NCBI GenBank assembly: GCA_036346255.1
Contig: CM070623.1
Coordinates: forward strand, 22,140,875-22,204,874
DNA length: 64,000 nt
From: Ampelocalamus luodianensis
Taxonomy: Eukaryota > Streptophyta > Magnoliopsida > Poales > Poaceae
Direction: 5' to 3'
Position numbers and translations under genes: made by a program. Positions 22,898 through 33,535 of this stretch are shown here, one piece after another (positions within the stretch are counted from its first letter, which is position 1; every line of letters begins with the position of its first letter). Under the pieces are notes generated by a model. The model saw nothing but the letters and a program-made list of their open reading frames with translations. It had not been told where the DNA came from and did no database searches.

Positions 22898-24715
22898 TAT
22901 AACACCCCAGCCCAACATGAGCCTCGAATGTTACTAAACTAACATTATAACAGGTTAAAACCAAGACATTTTACTAATTTTCGGCAGAACCTCTTTGTAT
23001 AGCTAACTATACTGGGGGTTCCAATAGGTACAATTATCAAAATTAAACAATCCAACATTCAGTATAATCAATAGGCATTCAAGATACGCTAAACGACTAA
23101 AGCATAATCATAGGTATCCAAAATATGATACTCATCATTATTACAAATAATCCAACGCATAAAGGATAACCATAATAAATCGTTTAAGCAATTTGCTCAT
23201 TTATGAATTCATGATTTGAAATTTAATCAACTATAAAAGGTTCATGGCAGTATGTGTGCGGCATATGGCTACTCCCTCCCATGCGTGTCGTTCTTGTATT
23301 GGGTACCTAAAACAACAACAACAGCAAGAGTGAGTCCATAGACTCAGCAAGTACAAATAAAAGACATTATAATACAAAATTATAACATCAGCATCAACTT
23401 CTAGAAACTTTGCATTAAACCATACCACATGCTTATGAAATGCTCAATGCATCCTTTCTCTTTAACTCTTTTTGCATTTTACCAGTAATGCAGAGTATGC
23501 AATCGTCGTTGCATACCCATGCCTATGCACCCAAGCACAGGGACCAAGAGCCCAATACTCCGCAAGTAATGGGGACCTCAAGCCCACACTCCACAAGTGT
23601 GGGGACCTCAAGCCCGTCATATAATCTCAAAGATATACATGCTTGGTCACTACGTGACCAACCCTCAACATTATCTCAATATGCAAATGCATAGTTACTC
23701 TATCCATCATCAACATGCAATAGCAACAACATCATATATGAATAGAACTTAATCATACTTTGAGCATTCACCATTATTAGTACACATATCATGCCAACAA
23801 CCATGCATTGCTATCATGTATCAAATACACGCAATTATGATCAAGCATTCACAATTAATCTATCAATCAATGTACTCGCCTCAACTGTGCGAGAACGAAG
23901 GACGCGAAGAGAGCGCTGCCCCCGGAACCGATCCCCCACTTGAATTAAGTTAACAAGCACTCTAAGATAACAATACTGGACCACAACAAAGCTATAAGCA
24001 CTTACGAAAAAACTAAACTCTCTCACGCAACCCTAACTCCAAAATCCTAAACAGCAGTCTGTCCTCTCGACAGACAGTCATAATCAAAAATTCATATCTT
24101 TTAGTAAAGATATCCAAATGGGGTGTTCTTGGACTTTCTAGAAAGCTTATCAAATTCTTGATCTAAACCTAGTTGGTGAGCCTTCCAGATTCGGCCATCT
24201 ACTACCCTTACCAAGCTGATTAACAGAACAACTAATTCACGTCGGGTTTCTGGACAGTGATATTAAAACTATCATTACTTTTAGTACAGTTATCCAAATT
24301 TCACGTTGTTTAGCTTCCTCGAAAGCTACGCCAATTATCTACATTGTTCATTATAGTGATACCTTCCAAATAATCATTTAACTATCCGCTTATGTTTGAT
24401 TACTAATAACTGTCAGAATTGTAGAAGATTTACCGAACAGCAACGCTACGAAATTCATAACTTTTGAACCGCTCATCCAAACAACGTGATCTTGTACTCT
24501 ACAAAAAGGTATCAACGTTGCCTACAATTTTCTAGGAGGCGTCCAGGACAGATTCCACTCTTAACCTCATCAAATATGTTGGTCAATCCTATCTGCCCTA
24601 AACAGTTCTAATACCAACATTGCCTAATTATCCAATTACGCAACTAATCAAAGGGGAATTGGGATTACACTTGCGGAACCTACTGTCGGACGCGATGAAT
24701 ACCACATGATCCATC
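22898..24715 (-). repeat. 5' LTR of M, distal part
   Basis: The LTR starts (complemented) TATAACACCCCAGCCC and matches the 3' LTR. It contains a hairpin array (23470-23662) and several AAATTCATAACTTTTGAA-type modules. It is broken at 24715 by G; the target bases CCATC occupy 24711-24715. Confidence 0.88.
23470..23662 (-). other. Hairpin array in M's 5' LTR
   Basis: Arms include GTATGCAA/TTGCATAC, CCCAATACT/AGTAATGGG (one mismatch), CCCACACT/AGTGTGGG, and TTGGTCAC (23643-23650) with GTGACCAA (23654-23661). Confidence 0.8.
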
Positions 24716-24942
24716 TGATGGAGGCGGGGTACCCGATCTTTCGATGAGATTGATAACTATCGATTTTGGTGGACGTGACTCTCGCGATCCGACTACAACC
24801 GTACAACGACGCTTGCGCCTTAGCAATCGTTGAACCAACTCCGAGATGTTATTGACCGTGCTAGAAGCGCGATCAACCTGAACACGAGGTTCGATTCCTG
24901 CGAGCAATCGAAGAACTAGCAAGAATAAAATATAGGCAATCG
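24716..24942 (-). repeat. Remnant of G's 3' LTR
   Basis: TGATGGAGGCGGGG...ATAGGCAATC is near-identical to 28039-28264 of the 5' LTR. Similarity stops at 24942, where RT sequence begins. Confidence 0.88.
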
Positions 24943-25679
24943 ATTCCTGTGATATTATTAATTGCTCTACAATCTACTCACATGCGCCATGATCCATCTT
25001 TCTTAGGCACTAAAATGACCGGAACAGCACAAGGACTAAGAGATTCACTTACATACCCTTTAGCAAGCAATTCTTGAACTTGGCGCTGAATTTCTTTAGT
25101 TTCTTCTGGATTGGTCCTATATGGTGCGCGGTTGGGCAGTGATGCGCCGGGAATTAAATCAATTTGATGTTCAATCCCTCGAAGCGGTGGCAACCCCGGA
25201 GGTATGTCCTTCGGAAAGACATCATTGTACTCCTGCAAAATGTTAGTGATAGCAGGAGGCAAAGAAGAAGATGTATCCTCAAACGAAAACAAAGCTTCTT
25301 TGCAAACTAATGCATAGCAAACTGAATTACTAGCATCCAATTCAGTCATATCAGATTTGGTAGCAAGAAAACTAGCACCATTCAATTTAATTTCTTTATT
25401 CTTCACATGAGTAGATTTAGGTTCTTTCTTTTTATGTTGCTCAAGTTCTTTTGCTACAATCTGATTTTCGCTCCTAGCATTTTTCTGATTCTTCTCTCTA
25501 CTAGGTCTAGCAAGTTCATCCTTAACAATTTGTTCAGGAGTCATAGGATGCATCACAATTTTCTTTCCCTTGAACATGAGAGAGTATTGATTATTCCTAC
25601 TATGATGCACACAATCGTGATCGATTGCCAAGGTCGCCCTAATAACAATGAACAAGCTTGCATAGGAACAACATCGCAA
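24943..25679 (-). pseudogene. pol: G pol fragment: protease tail and RT N-terminus
   Basis: A minus-strand frame of 233 codons (25679-24978). The first 140 or so residues are a lysine-rich spacer after the protease. The rest is the RT N-terminus: DVFPKDIPPGLPPLRGIEHQ, then IDLIPGAS, YRTNPEETKEIQ, LLAKGYVSESLSPCAVP, and VPKKDGSWRM. The frame shifts at about 24978, and the following CRAINN-like stretch runs into the LTR remnant at about 24943. The catalytic YxDD, RNase H and integrase are absent, so this is a dead copy. Confidence 0.85.
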
Positions 25680-25860
25680 TCAACATAATCATGGTATGAA
25701 CCCATAGAAAAGTTTACTCTCACCATTCGTGTTACCTTCAACTTACCATCGTTGTTGAACCATTGAATATGGTATGGGTGGGGATGAGGGTTGGTCGACA
25801 AAGCAAGCTTCTCCACCATATCCATACTCGCTAAATTGTTGCAACCCCACCATCAATAAT
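25553..25860 (-). pseudogene. pol: G aspartic protease region
   Basis: The minus strand around 25838-25860 reads IIIDGG, the active-site aspartate context of plant gypsy proteases. This is followed at 25825-25553 by a frame with HPYHIQWF and DCDVVPMQACSLLLGRPWQ, a C-terminal protease signature also seen in element D (58447-58235). A stop separates the active site from the downstream frame. It overlaps the start of the RT frame listed separately. Confidence 0.7.
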
Positions 25861-26109
25861 TATGCGAATCGAGCGTGCCTTGACAACGCCTTGATTTGAA
25901 ACAAATTATGGCGCTGATTTTGCTCAAAGACGAGAAACTTGTGCACTTAGTGCGCGTTGCACTATAATGCTTAAATACTTGTCGGCATCTTCGGCGCCAA
26001 CATGTTCCTCCTCATGATCAGATTCATCATCAAGTCCTCGCAGGTCGATTACAAGCATAGCATATGTTTCATCATCAAAGTATTCCTTGTCTTAAGCGTT
26101 GTAATTTAT

Positions 26110-26742
26110 TTAACAAATCACGAGCATAATATGAGGAACAAATCGATGCCGCATAAGCAATTTTAAAGCCTCCCAAGTGTTAGGTATGTTATTGGGATGT
26201 TGACGGCAATGTTCTTTCCACCAAATAGAAGCAAAATCAGTAAATTCACTAGTAGCAGCCCTAACTCGTCTAATCTCAGGAACTTCGGCAAGCAAATTTT
26301 TGATCAACAGCTAGTTCCCAATAAAGATAACCATCGGGATCATATTTACCATTAAAAGAGGAATAGTGAATTTAACCTTAGCAAAAGAATCATCGTGGTC
26401 ACGCACTCACGCCGTGGGGCATCTCGTTGCATACCTTGTCTGCTAAAACGCATGGCTGCCGATGAGCTCGATCGTTGTTATTATTACCCATGTCATTGGC
26501 CTCGGTATCGCCACATAGTCGAATTCATCTTGTCCTCTACCGGGCAGCGGTGGGAACAGCAGTGGATGCATGGGCCATCTCGCCAAGACGCCATAATACC
26601 CGCCAAAGAAGTGTAAGTGACGCCTTGCGCTCTCTCCATCGCGCGGCGTGGCGTTTGTCTCAATTTGGGCACCCTCAAGTTGAGCAAGTCGCTCATTTGC
26701 GACCCTGACATCTTCCTCAAGACCCTCTGTAAGAAGGTTCAT
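26110..26742 (-). pseudogene. gag: G gag remnant
   Basis: Two minus-strand pieces are recognisable. At 26742-26443 is an acidic N-terminal segment (NLLTEGLEEDVRVANERLAQ, probably helical). At 26307-26110 is a gag core with DFASIWWKEHC and WEALKLLMRHRFVP, typical of plant retrotransposon gag proteins. The two pieces lie in different frames, and the C-terminal gag plus zinc knuckle (25870-26110) is degraded. The protein would coat the genomic RNA; here it is non-functional. Confidence 0.75.
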
Positions 26743-26827
26743 GAGGCGCCGAAAATGTTCTACGATTCCCTTCGTACGAGGAGTATGAGATGTATCCTCA
26801 TCCGAATGCTCTGCAGAACTCCGCCAT

Positions 26828-28024
26828 TGTTAGCAAATCACAAGTATATGTCCCTAACAACTACTAGGATGTGGTGGTTCAAAAGTCGCCACACTCAAGC
26901 CTTCTATCGAATTCTTACCAATTCTTACCAAGCAAACAGGGTTATCGCAACCAGCGGTGTCAATGTATCTCCAAGATTGGATGGAGCGATTGCAGTGAAG
27001 TTCACCATGCGGTTGTAGAAAAGGTGTAGCCGAGAAGGCTCAAGTATGGTAGCAATGGATTAGCAACTATCAAATCAGAGAAAGCAAGCTGAAAAATCGT
27101 TCAACGCCGGTTAGTGCTGGTCCTAGACTAGACCGTACTAGATACGCGAGCCTAGAACACAAACGAAAGCACGATGCGGCACAAGCTCGAAAAAGGATGC
27201 CGTCTTCACGGGGAACCTTAGAATCACTTACAAAAGGGCTCTGTCAATTTTGAGCAAATTTTGAGAAACTTTTTTTTTGTTTTTTTTTTTTGCTCCTTTT
27301 TTTTTTTGTAAATGTGCACCTCACTCAAAACTCTTCAAAGTCCTCTTCCAGGCCTAGGAAGGTATATGGGTCACAAACTTTTTCTAAAAAGTAGGTGTAC
27401 AAAGGTAATTAAAAGATTTTTTTTTATCGCGTTGCCGAAGTCAGATGAAACTTATGTTTACTTTTGGCAGCACGAAAACAACCTCTCTTTTTTTTCTTTT
27501 TCTTTTCTTTTTTTTCTCTCTTTTTTTTTCTCTGTCACAAACCGAAACAAACTTTTGTTCTTGGTTAGGGTTTCCCTTGGTGTGGCGGTGGCAGGAGGAT
27601 GGTGGCTTGCCGCGGCAGGAGGATGGTGGCTACGGTAGGACGCGACAAGGGATGGTGGCAGCGCTGGTGGTCGCGGCAACGGCTCTGGTGGTCGTGGCAG
27701 CGTGAAGGCAAAGACAAGCAGCTCTCGCCGCGCGCAAGGACCGCAACGATGGAGGTAAGCGGCAGATTGAACCCAAGCGCAACGGTGCGACCAAACATGA
27801 GCAGAACTCGAAACTCTAAAGGAACTAGACACTAAGACCAGCAAAAGACACGATGATGCACTCGAAAGTTCAACAATGCAATGCACTGAAAAGAAAGATG
27901 CAATGGCGCAATTGGTCTTGGACAGATAGATGATCTAATCCTATATTTTTTTGGCTTTTTCTGGACTTTCGGAATTAAGCAACCTAACTACGAAAAACAG
28001 CAAATTCTCACCGAGCAACCTTGA
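26828..28024 (-). other. Leader (5' untranslated region) of G
   Basis: About 1.2 kb without convincing coding content between the primer-binding site and gag. The gag-proximal part (26828-26941) matches the leader of C (38327-38440). The stretch 27199-27255, containing CGTCTTCACGGGGAACCTTA and CTCTGTCAATTTTGAGC, matches element D's leader at 60715-60770. Long T runs lie at 27270-27310, and a pyrimidine tract lies at 27481-27536. Confidence 0.7.
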
Positions 28025-28036
28025 GCTCTGATGCCA
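28025..28036 (-). other. Primer-binding site of G
   Basis: On the minus strand, TGGCATCAGAGC starts two bases after the LTR end. It has one mismatch to the initiator Met-tRNA site TGGTATCAGAGC. Confidence 0.8.
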
Positions 28037-28038
28037 CT

Positions 28039-29008
28039 TGATGGAGGCGGGGTACCCGATCTTTCGATGAGATTGATAACTATTGATTTTGGTGGAGGTG
28101 ACTCTCGCGATCCGACTACAACCGTACGACGACGCTTGCGCCTTAGCAATCGTTGAACCAACTCCGAGATGTTATTGACCGTGCTAGAAGCGCGATCAAC
28201 CTGAACACGAGGTTTCGATTCCTGCGAGCAATCGAAGAACTAGCAAAAATAAAATATAGGCAATCTGATATTGCGAATAAGAATGTAGCGTAGATGGTAT
28301 TGAAAATCAAAGGTGGGATCCCGAAGGCTGTCTTGACAGGTGGTCGTCCGACACAACTGAAGAACAGAAGTTTGCACAATGGCTAAACCTAAACTCAATG
28401 AAATCCGAGTTCTAGCCAAGGGAACGGCAGCTCCTATATGGGAATACGACCAGGGGTGGCGGCCAGGGAAGTGGACGCACGCCCCTAGGGTTACAAGGCC
28501 CATGGGCCCAAGAGGAGGTGGCGCAGCACCCTTTTTGGCTCGGACAAAAAAATAGACATGAATTGTTTAGTTTATTGTGGCCGGCTCAATTGGAATTTGA
28601 AGCTGAGGTTGGATCCATTAAAAAGTAGACTTGATAAGCTTTCAATGAAGTCCAAGAACGTCCCAAACGGAGTCCGTATGAAGAAGTTACGTCCGTTTGA
28701 ACTTAGTGCTGTTGCAGCAGTCCGAACTCGAATCCAGAACGAGCCCAACTCGAATATTTGCTTGGCTCGGACCCACAGTGATGTGATGACCTCCATTATG
28801 CCTCCTATGCTTGTCCATGACTCCACATACCTCTCCTTGGTCCTTTCCCATATTTCTAAGCACAATTAAATCACTTGCATTAGGTAGCGATCTATTCTCA
28901 GTAATATATAAACCTATGAACGAATTCACCTGGTGATTAAGTTGGCGAGCACGGGCTCGAGTAATTGGTCATTTTAACATTTGTTATGGATCAGCTGTGT
29001 CCTCATCA
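28039..29008 (-). repeat. 5' LTR of G (970 bp)
   Basis: On the plus strand it reads TGATGGAGGCGGGG to GTGTCCTCATCA. A TATA-like CATATAGGA (minus) lies near 28435. The AAGTCCAAGAAC...GGAGTCCGTATG module lies at 28627-28700. Confidence 0.88.
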
Positions 29009-29013
29009 CCATC

Positions 29014-29361
29014 TTCCCTTCTCTTCCCTGGCTGGCAACACCCGAGGAGGCTTCTCCCTTCCTCCTTCTTGGCCGGCAGCGAAAGCTAGGGGTGGGATGG
29101 CACTAAAGCACAGCTTAGCACTGTAGCACGACGGTGGTACTGTAGCTGTGAAATTGTAGAAACCCTAGGGTTGCCCCCTCTCCTTCTTATGTGGCCGACT
29201 ACCCTTCCCCCTCTGGCCTAAATGCTGTGAGCCGGAAGTCCACAGCCCAGGTTGTCCAAATTATACATAAACCCCCCTCTAACCTCCTATTAAAACCATT
29301 TTCTAGTTGGTCCTTCTCCCTAAATTAATTCTTCTTACTTAAATAAACTTGGGGTGTTACT
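29014..29361 (-). repeat. 5' LTR of M, proximal part
   Basis: It resumes M's 5' LTR after G with CTTCTCTTCCCTGGCTGGCAA and ends GGGGTGTTACT (last base mutated from A), followed by the TSD ATTTG. It includes ACTGTAGC repeats at 29125-29150. Confidence 0.88.
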
Positions 29362-29366
29362 ATTTG

Positions 29367-30258
29367 GGCTTTGTATTTCAATACTAGGACTTTGGTAGCC
29401 CAATGATTATGCATAGAGGAAGTAGAATAAGGTTAGATTTCAGATAGTGGGATGATCTTTGATAGAACCCTTCTGATGTAGTACATGAGTGTGTGTGCTG
29501 ATAATTTTGACTTGTTTATTCTTAAAAGATTGAGATGATGTGATTGTGTGTGATATCTATTTTGAGATGTACTGGGAGTCATGTGTCAAATTAATTCCAT
29601 TAGTAGAAGAGTTGTCTAGAGTATATTTCTGTGGGGGTCAATAGAGCCTCCCTACAAAAGTGTGGATGATGTATTTTGGTTTGAACATAGCGTTGAGGAT
29701 GCCAATTTAAGATATATGAGTAGTGGAGCACTCTCTTGATTTTTGTTTGAGTTATGTGTTTATGACGGATATCTTTCGCAAATTGAGCTCGGCTTTATGT
29801 TGGCATGTGTGGTTTTATCATTTCAGAAAGAATAAAAGAAATGATTGATTTGAGTATTCGAGTGATTTCTCTTTTGGCTTACATGGTGTTTATTTGCAAA
29901 CTGCCTACTTCGAAAGTGGAAAGGTTTTTGTGATCAATTTTGGATTTAGCACTTTTAGTGGGGAGTTGGTAATGCGTGATTGCGATGAATATCCTTTATT
30001 TTCAGTTGGCCCTGGTTGTAAAAGAATTTGTTTAAGGTGAGTTCGGTTGTATATCCCTGGTAGGGGGGTGATCCTTGTTAAGAAGAAAAGATCGATTGAG
30101 AGGTGGAATAAGAATTCCGTGTGTTATGTGCATGTTGTGTGGTTTACCAAAGTGGAAGCTGGCCCAAGGTACATTCATTTGTTTTCGATAGTTGTGGAGA
30201 CTCGGAAGTTGGCGTATCGCTAGGACTATCTCGGGTCCATACGTGAAGCACGTACGAG
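29367..30258 (+). pseudogene. Host family L element, internal part 2 with decayed integrase
   Basis: This continues the L interior interrupted by M. No long frame exists. Around 30130-30258, however, conceptual reading resembles the integrase C-terminus of elements B and E: a GPRY-like stretch near 30170, then KLAYR near 30207, ending at the point where B inserted (TSD ACGAG, 30254-30258). The homologous tail continues at 42766. The 5' 700 or so bases show no protein similarity and align only with other family L interiors. Confidence 0.65.
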
Positions 30259-32436
30259 TGTAATACCCCGAAAGTGTGATAAGCTCATAGTCGGGAGAGA
30301 TTAATCATTCGGGAGAGAATTAAATGGATTTACGGGAAGGACCAATTGGAAAATGCTCAATTCAACAGTTAGAGAGGGGGGAATTCGCTGTTTTAAACCA
30401 ACTTGGGCTTGGGCCCCGGCTCATGAGGGCTCTTGGGTGGCCGGCCAAGGGGGGGCCACTTTCCCGCCCCCCAAACCGTAGCCACTCTCCCCTCCCTTGT
30501 GCCTCCTCCCCTAGTCCTCCCCTTGATGCTGGTGGAGATCCCCCGCTGCCGGCTGAGTGGAGTAGAGAGGGAGATCGCACCCAGGGTGACCGGCCAAGAA
30601 AGGAGAAGAAGGTGAAGGAAGGAGCACGTCTTCGCGGGGCAAGTTCTTCATCTCGCTGCGATTCTACAAGGGAACGTCGCATGATCTTCGCTGGTTAATC
30701 TGTAGTAGTTGCGGTTGATTTTGTTTGGTAGGTCGTTAATCGTCAATTGATAGATTGCGTTTTGTCCAGTAATTTGGACGATGGTTTTCATGTCTTTAAA
30801 GGCAGAATCTGGGGATCCAATCTCTTAGAAAAAGTTGGGTTATGTCATTAGCTTTCAGTGGCCGCCAAGAACGCCCAGATCCGATTAACGGTTAGAAAGT
30901 TATGAATTTTTTAGTGTCGCTGTCCTACTGATCTGTCAGTATTTTGGATAGCCTCTAGGAATCTGGGTTAAGCCATTACTTAAAGACGAAATCAGAGGAT
31001 ATCAATATAACGTAAAATGTAGGTGATTTCCATACCTTTTCAGAGAGATAAAGAACGCAAGGTTTGGACTTTCGTAGCAAAAGTTATGGTGGTTTTAGTG
31101 ATCTGTCCAGAAAACCCGACGTGGTATTTGATGTTCTGTAGTTTGGCTTGGTAGGGGAAGTATATGGCAGAATCAGAAGGGCACCCCAACTAAGTTTATT
31201 TAGGTAATTTAATTACCTTTCCATAGATTATTAGAACATCTTATTTGGACCCATGAGCAGAAAGTTATGTATTTTAGAAGTTGACTGTTCGCAGTGAACA
31301 CCGAATCGATCGTTAGAAATTGGAAGATTGGAAACGCTTGGGAGTTTAGCGAGTTCAATTGTGTTGTTATCTATGTTTTTGGTCCAGTATGTTGGTCTTA
31401 GTTTGGGTTATCTTTATGTTCAGGCGGAAGCGTGACCCCAGGGGCAGCGCCCTCTTCTCGTCCACCGTTCTCGCACGGTTGAGGCAAGTATTCGGGTTAT
31501 GGCATATTTATGTCTGTATGCTGAGATTGTTGTGTTTTTGCTCTTAATAGCCATGCATGGATGTTATTGTGATGTGTTTCCATTTATCTTGATGAATGCA
31601 AGTTAGGGTTAAAGTTTCCTTTGTATGTTGTTAATGCTTAAATGTTATTATGTACACGTTGATCACTTATGTTTGAAAGATGATGTCAAAGTGCATAAGC
31701 ATGTTTGAGACTTGGTCATGTGGTAACTAAGTATAAATAGTTGAGGTCCCCATTATGTAATGACGGGTTTGAGGTCCCCACATTCGTGAAATGTGGGCAA
31801 TGAGCAAAGAGGTCCCCACCATGAATATGATGGGCAAAGGTCCCTATACTTGTGGAGTATAGGCTCTTGGTCCCTGTGCCAGAGGGCACAGGCAAGGGAA
31901 TACATCAACGGATGTGTAACCCGTATTACCGGTAAAATGCGAAAAGGAGATAAAGTTTAAAAGGTGTATTGCATTGGTCGCATTACATAACCATGAAGGC
32001 TATGCTTAGTGTAATGTTTATTTTGGATTATTGATGCTATGACTGTGAACTTGCTTTAGCCTTGTTGATACTTGCTGAGTGTTTGGGCTCTTTGCTTTGA
32101 TATGTTTGGATGCACTCACTACCACTCATCCTTAAGGCGACTGCCATTTAGTTTTATTCCTGTAATAAGTAAACTGCTGGAGAATTATTCATTGATGGTT
32201 CTGAGTTTCAGACTAAATGTAATAAGGAGAATAGCAAGTTTTGTTTATGTTTATTAGACTACCTTGCATGCTTGAATGAACTTGAATATGAAGTTATCGT
32301 TAATTGCCATGATTAACTGTTAGAACCTCGGTATAGTTGACTATACAAAGAAGGTTCTGCCGAAAATTGGTATTTAGCTTTAGTTTAATTTATTTTCAGT
32401 AGCATTCCAGGCTCATTGTTGAGCTGGGGTGTTACA
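30259..32436 (+). repeat. 5' LTR of B (2178 bp)
   Basis: It runs TGTAATACCCCGAAAG to GAGCTGGGGTGTTACA. Compared with the 3' LTR it lacks a C-rich block of about 85 bp (3' LTR about 36774-36860) and a segment of about 47 bp containing GGCATGCATGGGAGGGAG (42385-42430). It contains an open frame of 124 codons (30324-30698), rich in proline and arginine, at the usual LTR position. Confidence 0.92.
31711..31941 (+). other. Hairpin array in B's 5' LTR
   Basis: Stems include CCCACATT/AATGTGGG, CCTATACT/AGTATAGG, CCTGTGCC/GGCACAGG and GTATTACC/GGTAAAATGC, joined by GAGGTCCCC-type spacers. The first stem is imperfect (CTTGGT with ACTAAG). Confidence 0.8.
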
Positions 32437-32438
32437 GT

Positions 32439-32450
32439 TGGTATCAGAGC
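32439..32450 (+). other. Primer-binding site of B
   Basis: TGGTATCAGAGC lies two bases after the LTR end, a perfect match to the site complementary to the 3' end of initiator Met-tRNA. Confidence 0.92.
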
Positions 32451-32544
32451 GGGTTGTAGGTTCGTGGGTGATGAAACATTAATTTTGACACACTAAGCAC
32501 AGTAGGTGGTTTGGGTTGTTGCATTGCATTTACTTTTTCGTTGA

Positions 32545-32605
32545 GTTTATAATTTAATTTATTTTCAGTAGCATTGCAGGCTCATTGTTGAGCTGGGGTG
32601 TTACA
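32545..32605 (+). repeat. Second copy of the LTR 3' end inside B
   Basis: AATTTATTTTCAGTAGCATT...GAGCTGGGGTGTTACA repeats the last 60 or so LTR bases (compare 32376-32436, one visible mismatch) and is fused directly to gag sequence at 32606. Most of the leader and the gag N-terminus are missing at this join. Confidence 0.85.
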
Positions 32606-33022
32606 AGGCCACAGTCATCCTCCACTTCTCGACCATCAGCGAGTGATCATAGGATGCGTCCGGTCCTAGGGCAAGGTATGAAGTGCTTCAAGTGTGGCAA
32701 TGAACATCGTGCTTCAGAATGTTCTTGGTCTGGATCTTGTCGCCACTGTGGTCGGGAGGGCCACAAGGCATTGGTTTGTCGACGGAATCCTGCCATTATC
32801 ATTAAATGGGAACCAGCTCTAGTTTCGACACAAGTGCTAGCTGCTTCTTCACGAGGATCCGTGCAGATGTTAGCAACTACTCCTACTCAGTCATGGATGT
32901 ACCCTCAGCCCTGCTACCCTACTCCTGGAGGGGTTCCACCGCCAGGGTATTTCTTGTCGTCTGCTCCTGCGGCACCGTTCCCAGTTTCAGCACCTCCTGC
33001 AGCTGCCGCACCACCTTACTAG
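32606..33022 (+). pseudogene. gag: C-terminal gag with two zinc knuckles (element B)
   Basis: Only the nucleic-acid-binding tail of gag remains. Two knuckles are visible: CFKCGNEHRASEC, spaced CX2CX3HX4C (one residue shorter than the usual CX2CX4HX4C), and CRHCGREGHKALVC with standard spacing. A Q/P/A-rich linker towards protease follows. The frame opens upstream in the duplicated LTR tail, so no native start exists. Element E shows the preceding gag core (48542 onward) that is deleted here. The frame closes with a TAG at 33020-33022. Confidence 0.88.
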
Positions 33023-33064
33023 GGAACTGGGGCTTTCACCGCCCCAGCATCAGTTGCTTATGCC

Positions 33065-33514
33065 ATGCAGACTGCTGAGTCGGCAGGCCGTCCCGATGTG
33101 TTAACAGGTACGCTCCTTGTGGACTCAGTGGAGGCCTTTGTTTTATTTGATTCTGGAGCTACATTCTCATTTGCATCACTAGAGTTTGCTAGTAGAGTAC
33201 CCTTGAGTATGCAGTCTATAGCTCAGTCAGTTGTAGTTAACTCTCCTAGAGGAATTCTTTCTAGTTCAACAGTTTGTCCCGGTTGTGTGATATCCTTAGA
33301 TGGGGAAGACTTTATTGCTAATCTGATGGTTATGAGGATGGAACCATTTGACGTTATTTTGGGTATGGATTGGTTGCATAGTTACCATGCTGTCATATCT
33401 TGTTTTTGGAAAACAGTAACTCTGCGAGCTCCGCCTAGTCAGGAGATAGTTTTCCAGGGTAGTGCCCCTTCTTATTCACCTTGTGTGCTGGCTAGTTTGT
33501 TTCCTGGTAGCTGA
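33065..33514 (+). pseudogene. pol: Aspartic protease of element B
   Basis: A 149-codon frame with the active-site motif VLFDSGATFSF (Asp at about residue 29) and the C-terminal DVILGMDWLHSY motif, both typical of Tekay/Del proteases that cleave the gag-pol polyprotein. A TGA at 33512-33514 cuts it from RT; element E has an open codon there. The first Met is simply the first in frame after a short gap from gag. Confidence 0.9.
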
Positions 33515-33535
33515 GCAGCAAAGAGTGGGTTCCTC

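Larger units (their letters stand above)
24716..29008 (-). mobile_element. Element G, family C/G gypsy element, 3' deleted
   Basis: A minus-strand element flanked by CCATC on both sides (24711-24715 and 29009-29013). From right to left it has a full 5' LTR (28039-29008), a primer-binding site, a leader of about 1.2 kb, gag remnants, a protease site, an RT N-terminus, then an abrupt join near 24943 to the last 227 or so bases of the 3' LTR. The rest of pol, the polypurine tract and most of the 3' LTR are missing. Its LTR ends and part of its leader match those of C, so G represents the coding relative of C. Confidence 0.9.
11961..29361 (-). mobile_element. Element M, family L, with full-length LTR pair
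   Basis: Element M lies on the minus strand. The 3' LTR is 11961-16118, interrupted by a fragment at 12504-15208. A polypurine tract lies at 16119-16131. The interior is 16119-22883, the primer-binding site 22884-22895, and the 5' LTR 22898-29361, interrupted by G. The flanking 5-bp duplication is ATTTG (11956-11960 and 29362-29366). Sequence on either side of M joins into one collinear family L interior, which confirms a real insertion. M has no gag or pol frames. Its interior also holds a large inverted repeat and a solo family A LTR. Confidence 0.85.

Noticed and set aside
24716..28060. Direct repeat TGATGGAGGCGGGG at 24716 and 28039 as an independent small transposon
   Set aside because: Both are the terminal part of the G LTR, and the TSD CCATC lies outside the pair at 24711 and 29009.
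32439..32450. tRNA gene fragments at TGGTATCAGAGC sites
   Set aside because: Each lies two bases from an LTR end, so they are primer-binding sites; no cloverleaf is present.
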